A stretch of 6,577 nt of DNA from Desulfobacterales bacterium. GTDB lineage: Bacteria > Desulfobacterota > Desulfobulbia > Desulfobulbales > BM004. The DNA is taken from assembly GCA_012974315.1 (NCBI GenBank), contig JAAXQI010000023.1:1-6577 (forward strand), written 5' to 3'. This document shows, piece after piece, positions 1 to 6,470 of the stretch. Both the position numbers and the translations under genes were made by a program. The notes beneath the pieces are model-generated. The model was not told the DNA's origin. It was given only the letters and a program-made list of their open reading frames with translations, and made no database searches. Each line of letters starts with the position of its first letter. Position 1 is the stretch's first letter.

Positions 1-29
1 TAGCAATATCTATTCCCACTGAAAAAGGT

Positions 30-58
30 TTGTCCCGTTGAAACTAAAACTGGATAAT
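30..58 (+). promoter_or_regulatory. possible sigma70-type promoter before the SYLF gene
   Basis: A -35-like TTGTCC at 30-35 (4 of 6 consensus bases) is followed after 17 nt by GATAAT at 53-58 (5 of 6). Transcription would begin near 65, immediately before the Shine-Dalgarno, giving a very short leader. This is weak and could be chance in AT-rich DNA. The true promoter may lie left of the window. Confidence 0.25.
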
Positions 59-75
59 CAATCAAAGGAGGAGAT

Positions 76-687
76 TTGACGAAGAATATAAGCAAATATT
101 TATTCATGGCAGTTGCAGTTGTCCTGGTACTGAATTTCAGTAATAACGCCATGGCGATTTTTGGTAAGGATAAAACCGAGGCTGAAAAACAGGAAGAGAT
201 CCAGCAGGAGAAAGCCGACATTACTAAAATGGTAAATGAAACACTTGGCAGGTTATATAAGCTTCAGCCTGAATCAAAATCGGCTATAGCGAAGTCAGAG
301 GGTTACGCTGTTTTCAACAACTTTGGCATGAAGATATTTGTTGCCGGCAGCGGCAGTGGTAAAGGTATTCTCTTTGACAAGAAAAGCAATAAAGAAATTT
401 TCATGAAAATGTTTGAAGCTCAGGCAGGGCTCGGTATTGGCGTCAAAAAATTCAGTGTCATCTTTGTGTTTGAGAAACACAAGGATGTTAATGATTTCGC
501 CAACTCCGGATGGGAGTTCGGTGGACAGGCTTCTGCAGCCGCCAAGATGGGTGAAGAAGGAGGTGCTATGCAGGGAGCGATGTCAGTATCACCGGGAGTA
601 TGGATGTATCAGCTAACCGGTGATGGGCTTGCACTGGAACTGACCGGCAAAGGAACAAAATATTATAAGGATGACGACCTGAACTAG
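76..687 (+). CDS. exported SYLF/YSC84-domain (lipid-binding) protein
   Basis: This 203-residue protein has an N-terminal signal peptide: basic MTKNISK, then hydrophobic residues 9-22, with a likely signal peptidase I site after Ala-Met-Ala at 25-27. Residues 30-50 are charged and probably helical. Residues about 58-200 match the SYLF (YSC84, formerly DUF500) pattern: SEGYAVF near 74-80, the Gly/Ser-rich stretch at 91-97, AGLGIGVKKFSVIFVF at 117-132, GWEFGGQASAAA at 145-156, and a C-terminal segment around GLALELTGKG. SYLF domains in eukaryotes bind phosphoinositides and actin. In bacteria they are secreted or periplasmic, with no settled function. The start is TTG at 76, chosen because it supplies the basic n-region of the signal peptide and follows AAAGGAGGAG at 64-73. 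The ATG at 106 would remove that n-region. It is probably co-transcribed with the DUF481 gene 73 bp downstream, since no terminator is visible between them. Confidence 0.85.
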   Translation: MTKNISKYLFMAVAVVLVLNFSNNAMAIFGKDKTEAEKQEEIQQEKADITKMVNETLGRLYKLQPESKSAIAKSEGYAVFNNFGMKIFVAGSGSGKGILFDKKSNKEIFMKMFEAQAGLGIGVKKFSVIFVFEKHKDVNDFANSGWEFGGQASAAAKMGEEGGAMQGAMSVSPGVWMYQLTGDGLALELTGKGTKYYKDDDLN

Positions 688-760
688 GGAATTTAACTAA
701 GTGTAGACTCTGCATGACAAGGATTTAATTCGCAATTGTTTCAGTCAAAGGAGGAAATCT

Positions 761-1900
761 ATGAAATTAAAGCAACTCCTTAAACATATTATTGGCAGAA
801 TAGTATGGCTTTGCATACTTTTTTGTATTTGTTTCGGTGTAAGTGAATACGCACGAGCTGCAGATTCAGCCTGGGACAACTTTGCACCGCCGCCCGACGA
901 TAAATTTGACTGGATTCAACTGACTTCAGGTGAGTGGCTCAAAGGCGAACTGAAATTTCTTTATGATTTTCAGGTTGAATTCGATAGTGACAAGTTGGAT
1001 CTGTTGACCTTCGACCTGGAAGATGTAAAACAGATTCGCACCCATAAACCTCAAAGTATAAGCATAGAAGATCTTGGCTTAAGTGATGATCCAATTGTTG
1101 TCGAAGGCATTGTTAACCTGGTTGACAATAAGGTCATCATGACAGTGGGTGATGGAACCAGAGAGTTTGAACGCAGTCAGATTATATCCATCGCACAGGC
1201 AGATAAAAAAAAGGAAAGGGACCTCTGGTCAGGCAACATTTCCCTGGGGGCAAATATCAGGGGCGGCAATACTGAAACAGTCGATGCAAACCTGAGAGCG
1301 AATGCGAAACGTCTAACAGCAACTTCCCGCCTGGTATTTGATTACATAGGCAACTACAGTGAAACGGATCAAATCGAGTCCTCAAAAAACCATCGGCTTA
1401 GCGGTTACCGTGACTCCTTTCTATCGAAAAAGTTTTTCTGGCGACAGCTTGTAGGCGAATATTATCGCGATCAATTCAAAAACATCGACCACCAATTATC
1501 ACTTGCAACCGCAATCGGTTATCACTTTATTTACACGCCCAAAACAAAATGGGAAATATCTGGAGGGCTTGGTGGTAGATATACCAGGTTTGTTTCAGTG
1601 GAACCGGGACAGAGTATTGATAACACATCACCTGCGTTTGGTGCAGGCACATTGTATGATACAGAATTAACCAAATGGATGGATTTTCTCGTTGATTACA
1701 GTTTCCAGATTGTCAACGAGGATGCAGGCAGGTACACCCACCACTTTATTACTACACTGTCTACTGACTTAATTAAAGATCTCGATTTTGATTTTTCGTT
1801 TGTGTGGGATAGAATCCGGAATCCACAAAAGGATTCCAATGGCAACATTCCCAAAAAAGATGACTACCAGCTGATTTTCGGGTTGAGCTACGATCTTTAA
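761..1900 (+). CDS. DUF481-family outer-membrane beta-barrel protein
   Basis: This 379-residue protein has a signal peptide: basic MKLKQLLKHIIGR, a hydrophobic core at about 14-27, and cleavage after Ala-Arg-Ala at 31-33. Residues about 50-147 form a beta-rich N-terminal part (WIQLTSGEWLKGELK, then two similar strand-turn blocks) that probably faces the periplasm. Residues about 156-379 carry the DUF481 pattern (GNISLGANIRGGNTETVDAN), followed by alternating amphipathic strands and a C-terminal end of FGLSYDL, typical of an outer-membrane barrel. DUF481 proteins include E. coli YdiY, described as acid- or salt-inducible; their biochemical role is unknown. The ATG at 761 has an excellent Shine-Dalgarno, AGGAGG at 749-754, 6 nt upstream. 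The gene is followed by an intrinsic terminator at 2003-2050, so it is probably the last gene of the unit. It is longer than minimal DUF481 proteins because of the N-terminal block. Confidence 0.85.
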   Translation: MKLKQLLKHIIGRIVWLCILFCICFGVSEYARAADSAWDNFAPPPDDKFDWIQLTSGEWLKGELKFLYDFQVEFDSDKLDLLTFDLEDVKQIRTHKPQSISIEDLGLSDDPIVVEGIVNLVDNKVIMTVGDGTREFERSQIISIAQADKKKERDLWSGNISLGANIRGGNTETVDANLRANAKRLTATSRLVFDYIGNYSETDQIESSKNHRLSGYRDSFLSKKFFWRQLVGEYYRDQFKNIDHQLSLATAIGYHFIYTPKTKWEISGGLGGRYTRFVSVEPGQSIDNTSPAFGAGTLYDTELTKWMDFLVDYSFQIVNEDAGRYTHHFITTLSTDLIKDLDFDFSFVWDRIRNPQKDSNGNIPKKDDYQLIFGLSYDL

Positions 1901-2002
1901 ATCTATTTTTATGGCAATTTCAAATAGTCATATTGGCAAAGACTGATAGTTTGTGACAACAGAAAATAGCATTTCAATCTCATAGACTTTTAATATCGTC
2001 TA

Positions 2003-2050
2003 AAGCCGGCTTCTCACAACTACTTTCTTTTGCGAGAAACCGGCTTTTTT
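2003..2050 (+). terminator. intrinsic terminator after the DUF481 gene
   Basis: The left arm AAGCCGGCTTCTC (2003-2015) pairs with GAGAAACCGGCTT (2034-2046) with one C/A mismatch. The loop is 18 nt and the hairpin ends in six consecutive T (2045-2050). It lies 102 bp after the DUF481 stop and is oriented to end that transcript. The 102 bp between hold no other feature I can support. Confidence 0.85.
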
Positions 2051-2246
2051 ATTCATTAAGTCAACATATCTGCAGATATGTCTGACAGTGTCAAGTAGAA
2101 AACACCTATCAACTGGCCCCTTTTGGGTTAGAGTTTTTCATTTCGTATGCAGGGCATTATCAGAGGCGAGATCCTTAAACGACGATTGAGTACGCTGATA
2201 TTTACTGGCTGGATACCATCGTCTGACATAGCTTTGTCTTAAAACC
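2051..2246. other. gene-free spacer, probable mobile-element debris
   Basis: No convincing gene is seen here. The longest ATG reading frame is 31 codons (2147-2242, +), has no ribosome binding site and matches nothing I recognise. The stretch contains an 18-bp palindrome (2064-2081), an adjoining imperfect dyad (TGACA-G-TGTCA, 2083-2093), and two copies of GTCTGACA (2080-2087 and 2221-2228). It lies between the terminator and the truncated recombinase, where the recombinase's missing N-terminal half would be expected. None of its forward frames gives a recognisable core-binding domain. Confidence 0.5.
2064..2081. repeat. 18-bp perfect palindrome
   Basis: ACATATCTGCAGATATGT reads identically on both strands. 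It has no spacer, so it would make a poor RNA hairpin and is more like a binding site for a dimeric protein or a recombination site. It lies 14 bp beyond the terminator T-run. No gene start lies close enough to identify it as an operator. Confidence 0.6.
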
Positions 2247-2747
2247 TTGCAGAACAAAAAAACATTAATGGTTGTTGCCTACCTGACAACCGGAAGACGA
2301 AGGTGCGAATTGCTGATGCTGGAAGATACGGACTTTGATTTCAAGATCAACAAATATTTCGTCAGGCGTAGCAAGGATCACCTTTCACGGTGGTATCCTA
2401 TCGGCTCCGGCTTCATGGCCGTTATTGCTAGTTTGAAGGTTGACGGTAAACTCCCGGCAGGCAGGTTGTTTAAAAAATGGAGCCACCCGGACACGATATC
2501 ACATAAAGTTAAACAGGCGTTGATTGCATGTGGATTCGAAAACCATCGGCTGCATGATCTCCGTCATACGTTTTCCCGTATTTACTTGGAGAATAAGGGT
2601 GATTTAAAATCTTTGCAGGAGCTTCTTGGGCACACTGAGTATAAAATTACAGAGATATACGCACACCTTTCAGAAGACCATCTACAGAAAGAAGTTGAGA
2701 GGGTAAAAATAGGTCCGGTTGACCTGTTAAAAACGAAGGGAAGCTGA
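2247..2747 (+). pseudogene. N-terminally truncated tyrosine recombinase (integrase catalytic domain)
   Basis: The 166-residue reading frame holds an almost complete tyrosine-recombinase catalytic domain. It shows box I TTGRRRCELLML with the catalytic Arg at 18, a candidate beta-hairpin Lys at 43 (RRSKDH), HDLRH with His103 and Arg106, LLGHT with His129, and the nucleophile Tyr138 (ITEIYAHLS). A C-terminal tail of about 25 residues follows. The N-terminal SAM-like core-binding domain, normally about 80-100 residues or more, is absent, and an in-frame TAG at 2229-2231 closes the frame upstream. The listed TTG at 2247 and the internal ATG at 2268 both lack a Shine-Dalgarno, so neither is a convincing start. 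I read it as a decayed integrase. Its 3' end points at the broken tRNA-Lys 50 bp away, the usual arrangement of an integrase beside its attachment site. Confidence 0.75.
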
Positions 2748-2797
2748 CAAAATGCGAACAGTATGTCCTGAAGGCCTTTCTATTGCCGAAATCAATT

Positions 2798-2839
2798 CTG
2801 ATTAAGAGTCAGTTGCTCTGCCAGTTGAGCTAACGACCC
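2798..2839 (-). pseudogene. 5' part of a tRNA-Lys(CTT) gene, broken at the anticodon arm
   Basis: Read on the minus strand from 2839, the sequence gives acceptor strand GGGTCGT (1-7), TA, D-stem GCTC, D-loop AACTGGCA, GAGC, A26, anticodon stem ACTGA, loop CTCTTAA with anticodon CTT, and TCAG (39-42). The first seven bases equal those of E. coli tRNA-Lys. From position 43 on, the sequence (AATTGATTTC...) has no variable loop, no T-arm (GTTCGAATCC) and no acceptor 3' strand. Only about 42 of 76 nt exist, and the RNA could not work as a tRNA. Identity ends exactly where the anticodon arm ends, a known crossover site for tRNA-targeting integrases, and a recombinase fragment adjoins it. It is probably an att-site remnant. 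Confidence 0.8.
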
Positions 2840-2864
2840 ACTGAAATACTACTAACGGGCTGAA

Positions 2865-2891
2865 ATTATCACACCTAATTCCATGCGTCAA
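2865..2891 (-). promoter_or_regulatory. promoter of the truncated tRNA-Lys
   Basis: On the minus strand, TTGACG (2891-2886) is followed by GATAAT (2870-2865) with a 15-nt spacer, or by the overlapping TAATTT (2868-2863) with a 17-nt spacer. It sits 26 nt before the mature tRNA 5' end, with a GCCC stretch downstream like the GC-rich discriminators of stable-RNA promoters. It appears intact although the tRNA is broken, so a short truncated RNA may still be made. Confidence 0.6.
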
Positions 2892-2949
2892 GCAGAAAGG
2901 CAGTGTAATGTAGTGCTTTAAGATTAATGTAAAATATGAGAATACTATT

Positions 2950-4302
2950 GTGACAGGTAAAAAAGAAATCCCAATAGACCCGGTGTGGTATCCATTCACC
3001 CAGATGCAGGAGTTTACAGACCATTCGCCATTGTCAGTCGTTGCTGCGCAAGGATGCTGGTTGGAGGACGAGCAGGGAAAGCGGTATCTTGACGGAGTTT
3101 CGTCTCTTTGGGCCAATGTACATGGACATCGTCACCCTGTTATTGACAAGGCTATCCGTGAGCAAATGGAGAGAGTTTCCCACTCTACGATGCTGGGTCT
3201 TTCACATCCTGGAGGTATTGAACTGGCTCGACAACTTGTGCAGCGTGCTCCTGAGGGGTTGAGCCGCATTTTTTACTCAGACTCAGGGGCTACATCTGTT
3301 GAGATTTCCCTGAAGATGGCTTATCAGTATTGGCAGCTTCTGGGAGAGACACAGCGGTATAAATTTCTCAAGCTTTCAGAGGCCTACCATGGTGATACTA
3401 TCGGCGCAATTTCCCTGGGAGGTATGGATTTATTTCATGAAAGATTTGACAGGTTACTTTTTCAAAGCATAAAGGTTCCAACACCTGATCTTTACCGGCA
3501 TCCCTTTGCAGAAAATGATGAAGGACATGTTGTTGAGCATTATTTTGCGTTGAGTGAAGATCTTATAAAAAAGCATGCTGAACATGCCTGCGGCTTTATT
3601 GTGGAACCTCTCATTCAGGGTGCGGCCGGCATGATAGTTCACCCACCGGGCTACCTGAAACACTTAAGAGATTTAACCAGCAAGTATAATATTTTGCTGA
3701 TTGCCGACGAGGTAGCAGTGGGATTTGGTCGGACAGGCAAGATGTTTGCCTCTGAGTGGGAGAATGTCTCTCCGGATCTGCTTTGCCTGGGGAAAGGTAT
3801 AACAGGTGGGTATATGCCATTGGCCGCAACCATGGCAACCGAGCAAATATTTTCAGCCTTTCTGGGGGATTTTGAAGAATTGAAAACTTTCTTTCACGGG
3901 CATACATATACCGGTAACCCGCTGGCATGTGCTGCCGCCCTTGCCTCACTCCAGGTGTTTGAAGAGGAAAGAACCCTGGACGATTCGGTGTTTGGCCCCA
4001 AAGCAAATAAATACAGTGAAGGCATGAAAAGGCTCGAACAGCTTGAACATGTAGGGTCGGTTCGCTACAGGGGGCTTATGGGCGGAGTGGAAGTAGTAAA
4101 GGATAAAACCACAAAAGAGCCTTATCCGTTTGAAGAGCGAATCGGCTATCAGATCATTCTGGAGGCAAGAAAACAGGGAGTTATACTCAGACCGTTGGGT
4201 GATGTCATCGTACTCATGCCGCCACTGGCTGTTTCTTTAGAAGAGCTTGATATACTTTTTGCTGCCACAGAGAAGGCGATTAGAAAGATAACGGAAGGCT
4301 AA
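2950..4302 (+). CDS. bioA: adenosylmethionine-8-amino-7-oxononanoate aminotransferase (BioA)
   Basis: This PLP-dependent class III aminotransferase transfers an amino group from S-adenosylmethionine to 8-amino-7-oxononanoate to make 7,8-diaminononanoate, the penultimate intermediate before dethiobiotin in biotin synthesis. Visible marks are WYPFTQM at 13-19 and SSLWANVHGH at 51-60, which lines the substrate pocket. The phosphate-binding SDSGATSVE is at 110-118, Tyr146 in AYHGD, Asp253 in IADEVAVGFGRTG, the PLP-lysine Lys282 in LGKGITGG, and Arg414 in ILRPLGD, the likely substrate-carboxylate arginine. At 450 residues it is full length, closer to the 448-residue Bacillus type than to the 429-residue E. 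coli enzyme. The start is GTG at 2950, with only a weak GAG-containing site upstream; the in-frame stop at 2911-2913 leaves no better start. A TAAAAT at 2930-2935 could be its -10, but no good -35 is seen. No BirA operator or other bio gene is visible. Confidence 0.93.
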   Translation: MTGKKEIPIDPVWYPFTQMQEFTDHSPLSVVAAQGCWLEDEQGKRYLDGVSSLWANVHGHRHPVIDKAIREQMERVSHSTMLGLSHPGGIELARQLVQRAPEGLSRIFYSDSGATSVEISLKMAYQYWQLLGETQRYKFLKLSEAYHGDTIGAISLGGMDLFHERFDRLLFQSIKVPTPDLYRHPFAENDEGHVVEHYFALSEDLIKKHAEHACGFIVEPLIQGAAGMIVHPPGYLKHLRDLTSKYNILLIADEVAVGFGRTGKMFASEWENVSPDLLCLGKGITGGYMPLAATMATEQIFSAFLGDFEELKTFFHGHTYTGNPLACAAALASLQVFEEERTLDDSVFGPKANKYSEGMKRLEQLEHVGSVRYRGLMGGVEVVKDKTTKEPYPFEERIGYQIILEARKQGVILRPLGDVIVLMPPLAVSLEELDILFAATEKAIRKITEG

Positions 4303-4337
4303 AGTAAAGTCAGACGCTATTTTACTTTGTATTTTTT
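4301..4337 (+). terminator. probable intrinsic terminator overlapping the bioA stop codon
   Basis: AAAGTAAAGT (4301-4310) pairs with ATTTTACTTT (4319-4328), allowing one G-U pair, around an 8-nt loop. Six T follow at 4332-4337. The stem is AT-rich, so it is weaker than the one at 2003-2050, but it is correctly placed. It begins inside the bioA stop codon TAA. Confidence 0.5.
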
Positions 4338-4339
4338 AC

Positions 4340-4379
4340 CCCTTGGACCCTTGAACCCTTGAAACCTTGACCCCTGTAA
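4340..4379. repeat. 8-bp tandem repeat after bioA, five units
   Basis: Five consecutive 8-base units occur on the + strand: CCCTTGGA (4340-4347), CCCTTGAA (4348-4355), CCCTTGAA (4356-4363), and two degenerate units, ACCTTGAC (4364-4371) and CCCTGTAA (4372-4379). It fills the gap between the bioA terminator and the lolD stop codon. It resembles the 7-bp arrays at 5156-5183 and 6528-6558 in its CCTTNNA core. Confidence 0.75.
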
Positions 4380-4383
4380 TTAT

Positions 4384-5094
4384 TTATTCCTGTAGTTTCC
4401 CCTCTGCCAAGGTAAGGCAGCGGTTCATTTCACTGGCAAGTTCGAGATTGTGGGTGACCATGACAGCTGATAAGGAGTATTCTGCACTCATTTCCTGCAA
4501 AAGCTCGAACACCTTATAGCCGGTCTTGGTGTCAAGGTTGCCGGTCGGTTCATCAGCAAGCAGCAGTAAAGGTTTCATAATTATGGCACGGGCTAAGGCA
4601 ACCCGCTGCTGTTCTCCACCGGAAAGCTCCCCGACTTTATGCTGAAGACGATCCGATAATTTCACTTTTCCTAGAAGTTCAGTAGCTTCTTCAGCCATTT
4701 TGTTTTTATCCAGTCCCCCGATCAGTCCCGGCATCATAACATTTTCCAGGGCTGTAAATTCAGGGAGAAGATGGTGGAATTGAAAGACAAAACCCACCGT
4801 CTTGTTGCGGTAGGCAGACAGTTCAATATCATTCTTATTGAGAACGTCCACTCCTCCATAAAGAAGTGTGCCTGCTGTTGGGCGGTCAATGGTTCCCAGG
4901 ATGTGGAGCAGGGTGGTTTTCCCTGTACCGGAAGCACCTACAATGGCAATCATCTCTCCCCGGGCAAGGTCCAGATCTAAACCTTTCAGAACATTAACCC
5001 TGTGGCCGATTTCTTCATAGTATTTTTCAATACCTCTGGCCTGAAAGCTGGTAGCCCCTGCGGGTGTTTGTGGTTGTTTATCTTTTTCCTGCAT
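4384..5094 (-). CDS. lolD: lipoprotein-releasing system ATP-binding protein LolD
   Basis: This is the cytoplasmic ATPase of the Lol transporter, which powers release of outer-membrane lipoproteins from the inner membrane to the periplasmic carrier LolA. Counted from the upstream TTG at 5100, the motifs are: Walker A GASGTGKT (55-62), Q-loop Gln107 in the LolD-typical [16 protein letters not shown], signature LSGGEQQR (159-166), Walker B LLLLADEP with Glu184, D-loop GNLD, and switch His217 in VTHN. The full length of about 236 residues is normal. I start at ATG 5094 rather than TTG 5100: AGGA at 5101-5104 lies 6 nt before the ATG but directly abuts the TTG. Residues before about 17 are polar and non-conserved. 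The gene follows lolC on the same strand after about 95 bp containing a heptad repeat, and is convergent with bioA. Confidence 0.92.
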   Translation of the reverse strand: MQEKDKQPQTPAGATSFQARGIEKYYEEIGHRVNVLKGLDLDLARGEMIAIVGASGTGKTTLLHILGTIDRPTAGTLLYGGVDVLNKNDIELSAYRNKTVGFVFQFHHLLPEFTALENVMMPGLIGGLDKNKMAEEATELLGKVKLSDRLQHKVGELSGGEQQRVALARAIIMKPLLLLADEPTGNLDTKTGYKVFELLQEMSAEYSLSAVMVTHNLELASEMNRCLTLAEGKLQE

Positions 5095-5155
5095 ATTCAA
5101 TCCTGCTGCCTAATTCAATAATGCACAGCAGTATAATCCTCTATTTTATCTTTTC

Positions 5156-5183
5156 CCTTTAACCTTGTACCTTGAGCCTTTTA
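5156..5183. repeat. 7-bp tandem repeat between lolC and lolD, four units
   Basis: Four exact-period heptads are seen on the + strand: CCTTTAA (5156-5162), CCTTGTA (5163-5169), CCTTGAG (5170-5176) and CCTTTTA (5177-5183). The lol transcript therefore reads the purine-rich form (TTAAAGG type). The array sits just after the lolC stop codon and about 60 bp before lolD. No clear terminator is found in this gap. Confidence 0.75.
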
Positions 5184-5189
5184 CCTATT

Positions 5190-6455
5190 TTATTCATTCC
5201 GCAATCCCACGGCAGGTTCTATTTTTGAAGCCTGCCAGGAAGGGTATATGGTTGCCAGCAAAGTGATGAGTGCCGCTGAAATTGCAACCAGGGTTACATC
5301 CATTGGCAGGACTTTAATCGGCAGAGTAGTAATGGGATAAACATCACTTGGCAGTTTTATAAATTGATATTTGGAGAGTATTTTGCAGAGTCCAAGGCCT
5401 CCGGTTACGCCAATAACGGTTCCAGCGAGTCCAATGATCAAACCTTCGTAAACAAAAATCCGCATGATACCCATGGAGGTGGCACCCATTGATTTGAGAA
5501 TGGCAATGTCCTTGCCTTTACTCATTACAACCATGATAAGGGTGCTGATAATATTAAAAGCTGCCACCAGGACTATGAGGGCCAAAATGATGAACATGGC
5601 AGTTTTTTCGAGTTTGAGGGCTGAAAAAAGGTTTTGGTTCATAGAAATCCAGTCTTTCACGTTGTATCCAAAGCCAAGTTTTTCCTCCAGTTTTGCCGCA
5701 ATTTCAGAGGCTTTATAGATATCATCAACCTTCAATTCAAGTCCGTGGACATTGTTGCCCAATTCAAGAAAATCCTGTGCCGCTGTCAAAGAGATATAGG
5801 CCAGTGAAGAGTCGTACTCATACATACCTGTATCAAAGATTCCTACAACCCGGCAGGTTTTTATCTTGGGGATAACGCCCATTGGAGTGAGCGGACCTGA
5901 AGGTGAAAAAAGGCGGATGTTATCGTTAATACCGACGTGTAAATTCTTGGCAAGTTCTTTGCCAAGAATAATACCAGGTAAAACCCGTGAGGGTAATTTG
6001 TCTGTTTTCGAGTCGCCTGGAGAGAGTGATCCGTTATTAAGATCACTTACCCGGCCTTTGGCCAGTTGGCTGTTGAGGCTGAGCACATCATTGGCTGTAG
6101 TTGGATCAATACCACGTATAACCGCTCCGGCACTGGCATCAGGAGCAGACAGCATAGTCTGGGAGTAGGTATACGGAGTGGCTGCCATGACGCCGTTTTC
6201 TTGAAGAATTTCCTGGCTTAGCCCCTTATAATCGGTAATTCCATTTCCCAGCCGTTGAACAACAATATGGGAGTTAATGCCAAGAATTTTCTCGCGTAGA
6301 CTGTCAGTAAAGCCGGTCATTACAGCCAGAACCACTATAAGGGCCATAACACCGACTGCCACACCAGCCACAGAAATTATTGAGATAAGGGAAATGAATC
6401 CCTGTCGCCTTTTAGCTTTCAGATATCTCAGGCTTATGAACCACTCGTATCCCAT
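5190..6455 (-). CDS. lolC: lipoprotein-releasing system permease, LolC/LolE (LolF-like) family
   Basis: This 421-residue inner-membrane protein has the LolC/E layout. A cytoplasmic start MGYEWFISLRYLKAKRRQ is followed by TM1 at about 22-47. A large periplasmic domain spans about 48-285, and three C-terminal TM segments lie at about 286-310, 332-355 and 386-404. The tail YPSWQASKIEPAVGLRNE is characteristic. A Pro-rich loop, SPSGPLTPMGVIPKIK at 184-199, lies where LolC-type permeases carry the hook that contacts LolA. The cytoplasmic loop with KGKDIAILKSMGA (313-325) is the conserved element contacting LolD. Only one permease gene adjoins lolD, as in species with a single LolF-type homodimeric permease, though a second gene could lie beyond the window. 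The ATG at 6455 has no good Shine-Dalgarno (the nearest AGG is about 15 nt off), but the N-terminus fits the family. The upstream region is repeat-rich and cut by the contig end. Confidence 0.9.
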   Translation of the reverse strand: MGYEWFISLRYLKAKRRQGFISLISIISVAGVAVGVMALIVVLAVMTGFTDSLREKILGINSHIVVQRLGNGITDYKGLSQEILQENGVMAATPYTYSQTMLSAPDASAGAVIRGIDPTTANDVLSLNSQLAKGRVSDLNNGSLSPGDSKTDKLPSRVLPGIILGKELAKNLHVGINDNIRLFSPSGPLTPMGVIPKIKTCRVVGIFDTGMYEYDSSLAYISLTAAQDFLELGNNVHGLELKVDDIYKASEIAAKLEEKLGFGYNVKDWISMNQNLFSALKLEKTAMFIILALIVLVAAFNIISTLIMVVMSKGKDIAILKSMGATSMGIMRIFVYEGLIIGLAGTVIGVTGGLGLCKILSKYQFIKLPSDVYPITTLPIKVLPMDVTLVAISAALITLLATIYPSWQASKIEPAVGLRNE

Positions 6456-6470
6456 ATTATTTTTAAGTGC

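Noticed and set aside
38..58. TTGAAA (38-43) with GATAAT (53-58) as the first promoter
   Set aside because: The spacer would be only 9 nt, far too short for a sigma70 promoter. The alternative -35 at 30-35 is listed at low confidence.
2147..2242. 31-codon ATG reading frame before the recombinase
   Set aside because: It has no ribosome binding site, no recognisable family and is too short to stand without conservation evidence. It is out of frame with the recombinase.
2520..2545. GGATTCGAA in the recombinase gene as the missing T-arm (3' half) of the tRNA-Lys
   Set aside because: Only nine bases match the complement of GTTCGAATCC. There is no matching stem or acceptor strand around it, and it is explained by the coding sequence for Gly-Phe-Glu-Asn.
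2748..2839. tRNA-Lys interrupted by a group I intron
   Set aside because: The break lies after position 42 in the stem rather than next to the anticodon, and no 3' exon or intron core is found before the recombinase or further left in the window.
2802..3116. 104-residue minus-strand reading frame over the bioA start and tRNA fragment
   Set aside because: It is antisense to well-supported bioA coding sequence and starts and ends arbitrarily; its C-terminal part merely translates the tRNA promoter and tRNA.
3611..4006. 131-residue minus-strand reading frame inside bioA
   Set aside because: It is a shadow of the conserved BioA catalytic region, with low-complexity Pro/Arg-rich translation and no start signal.
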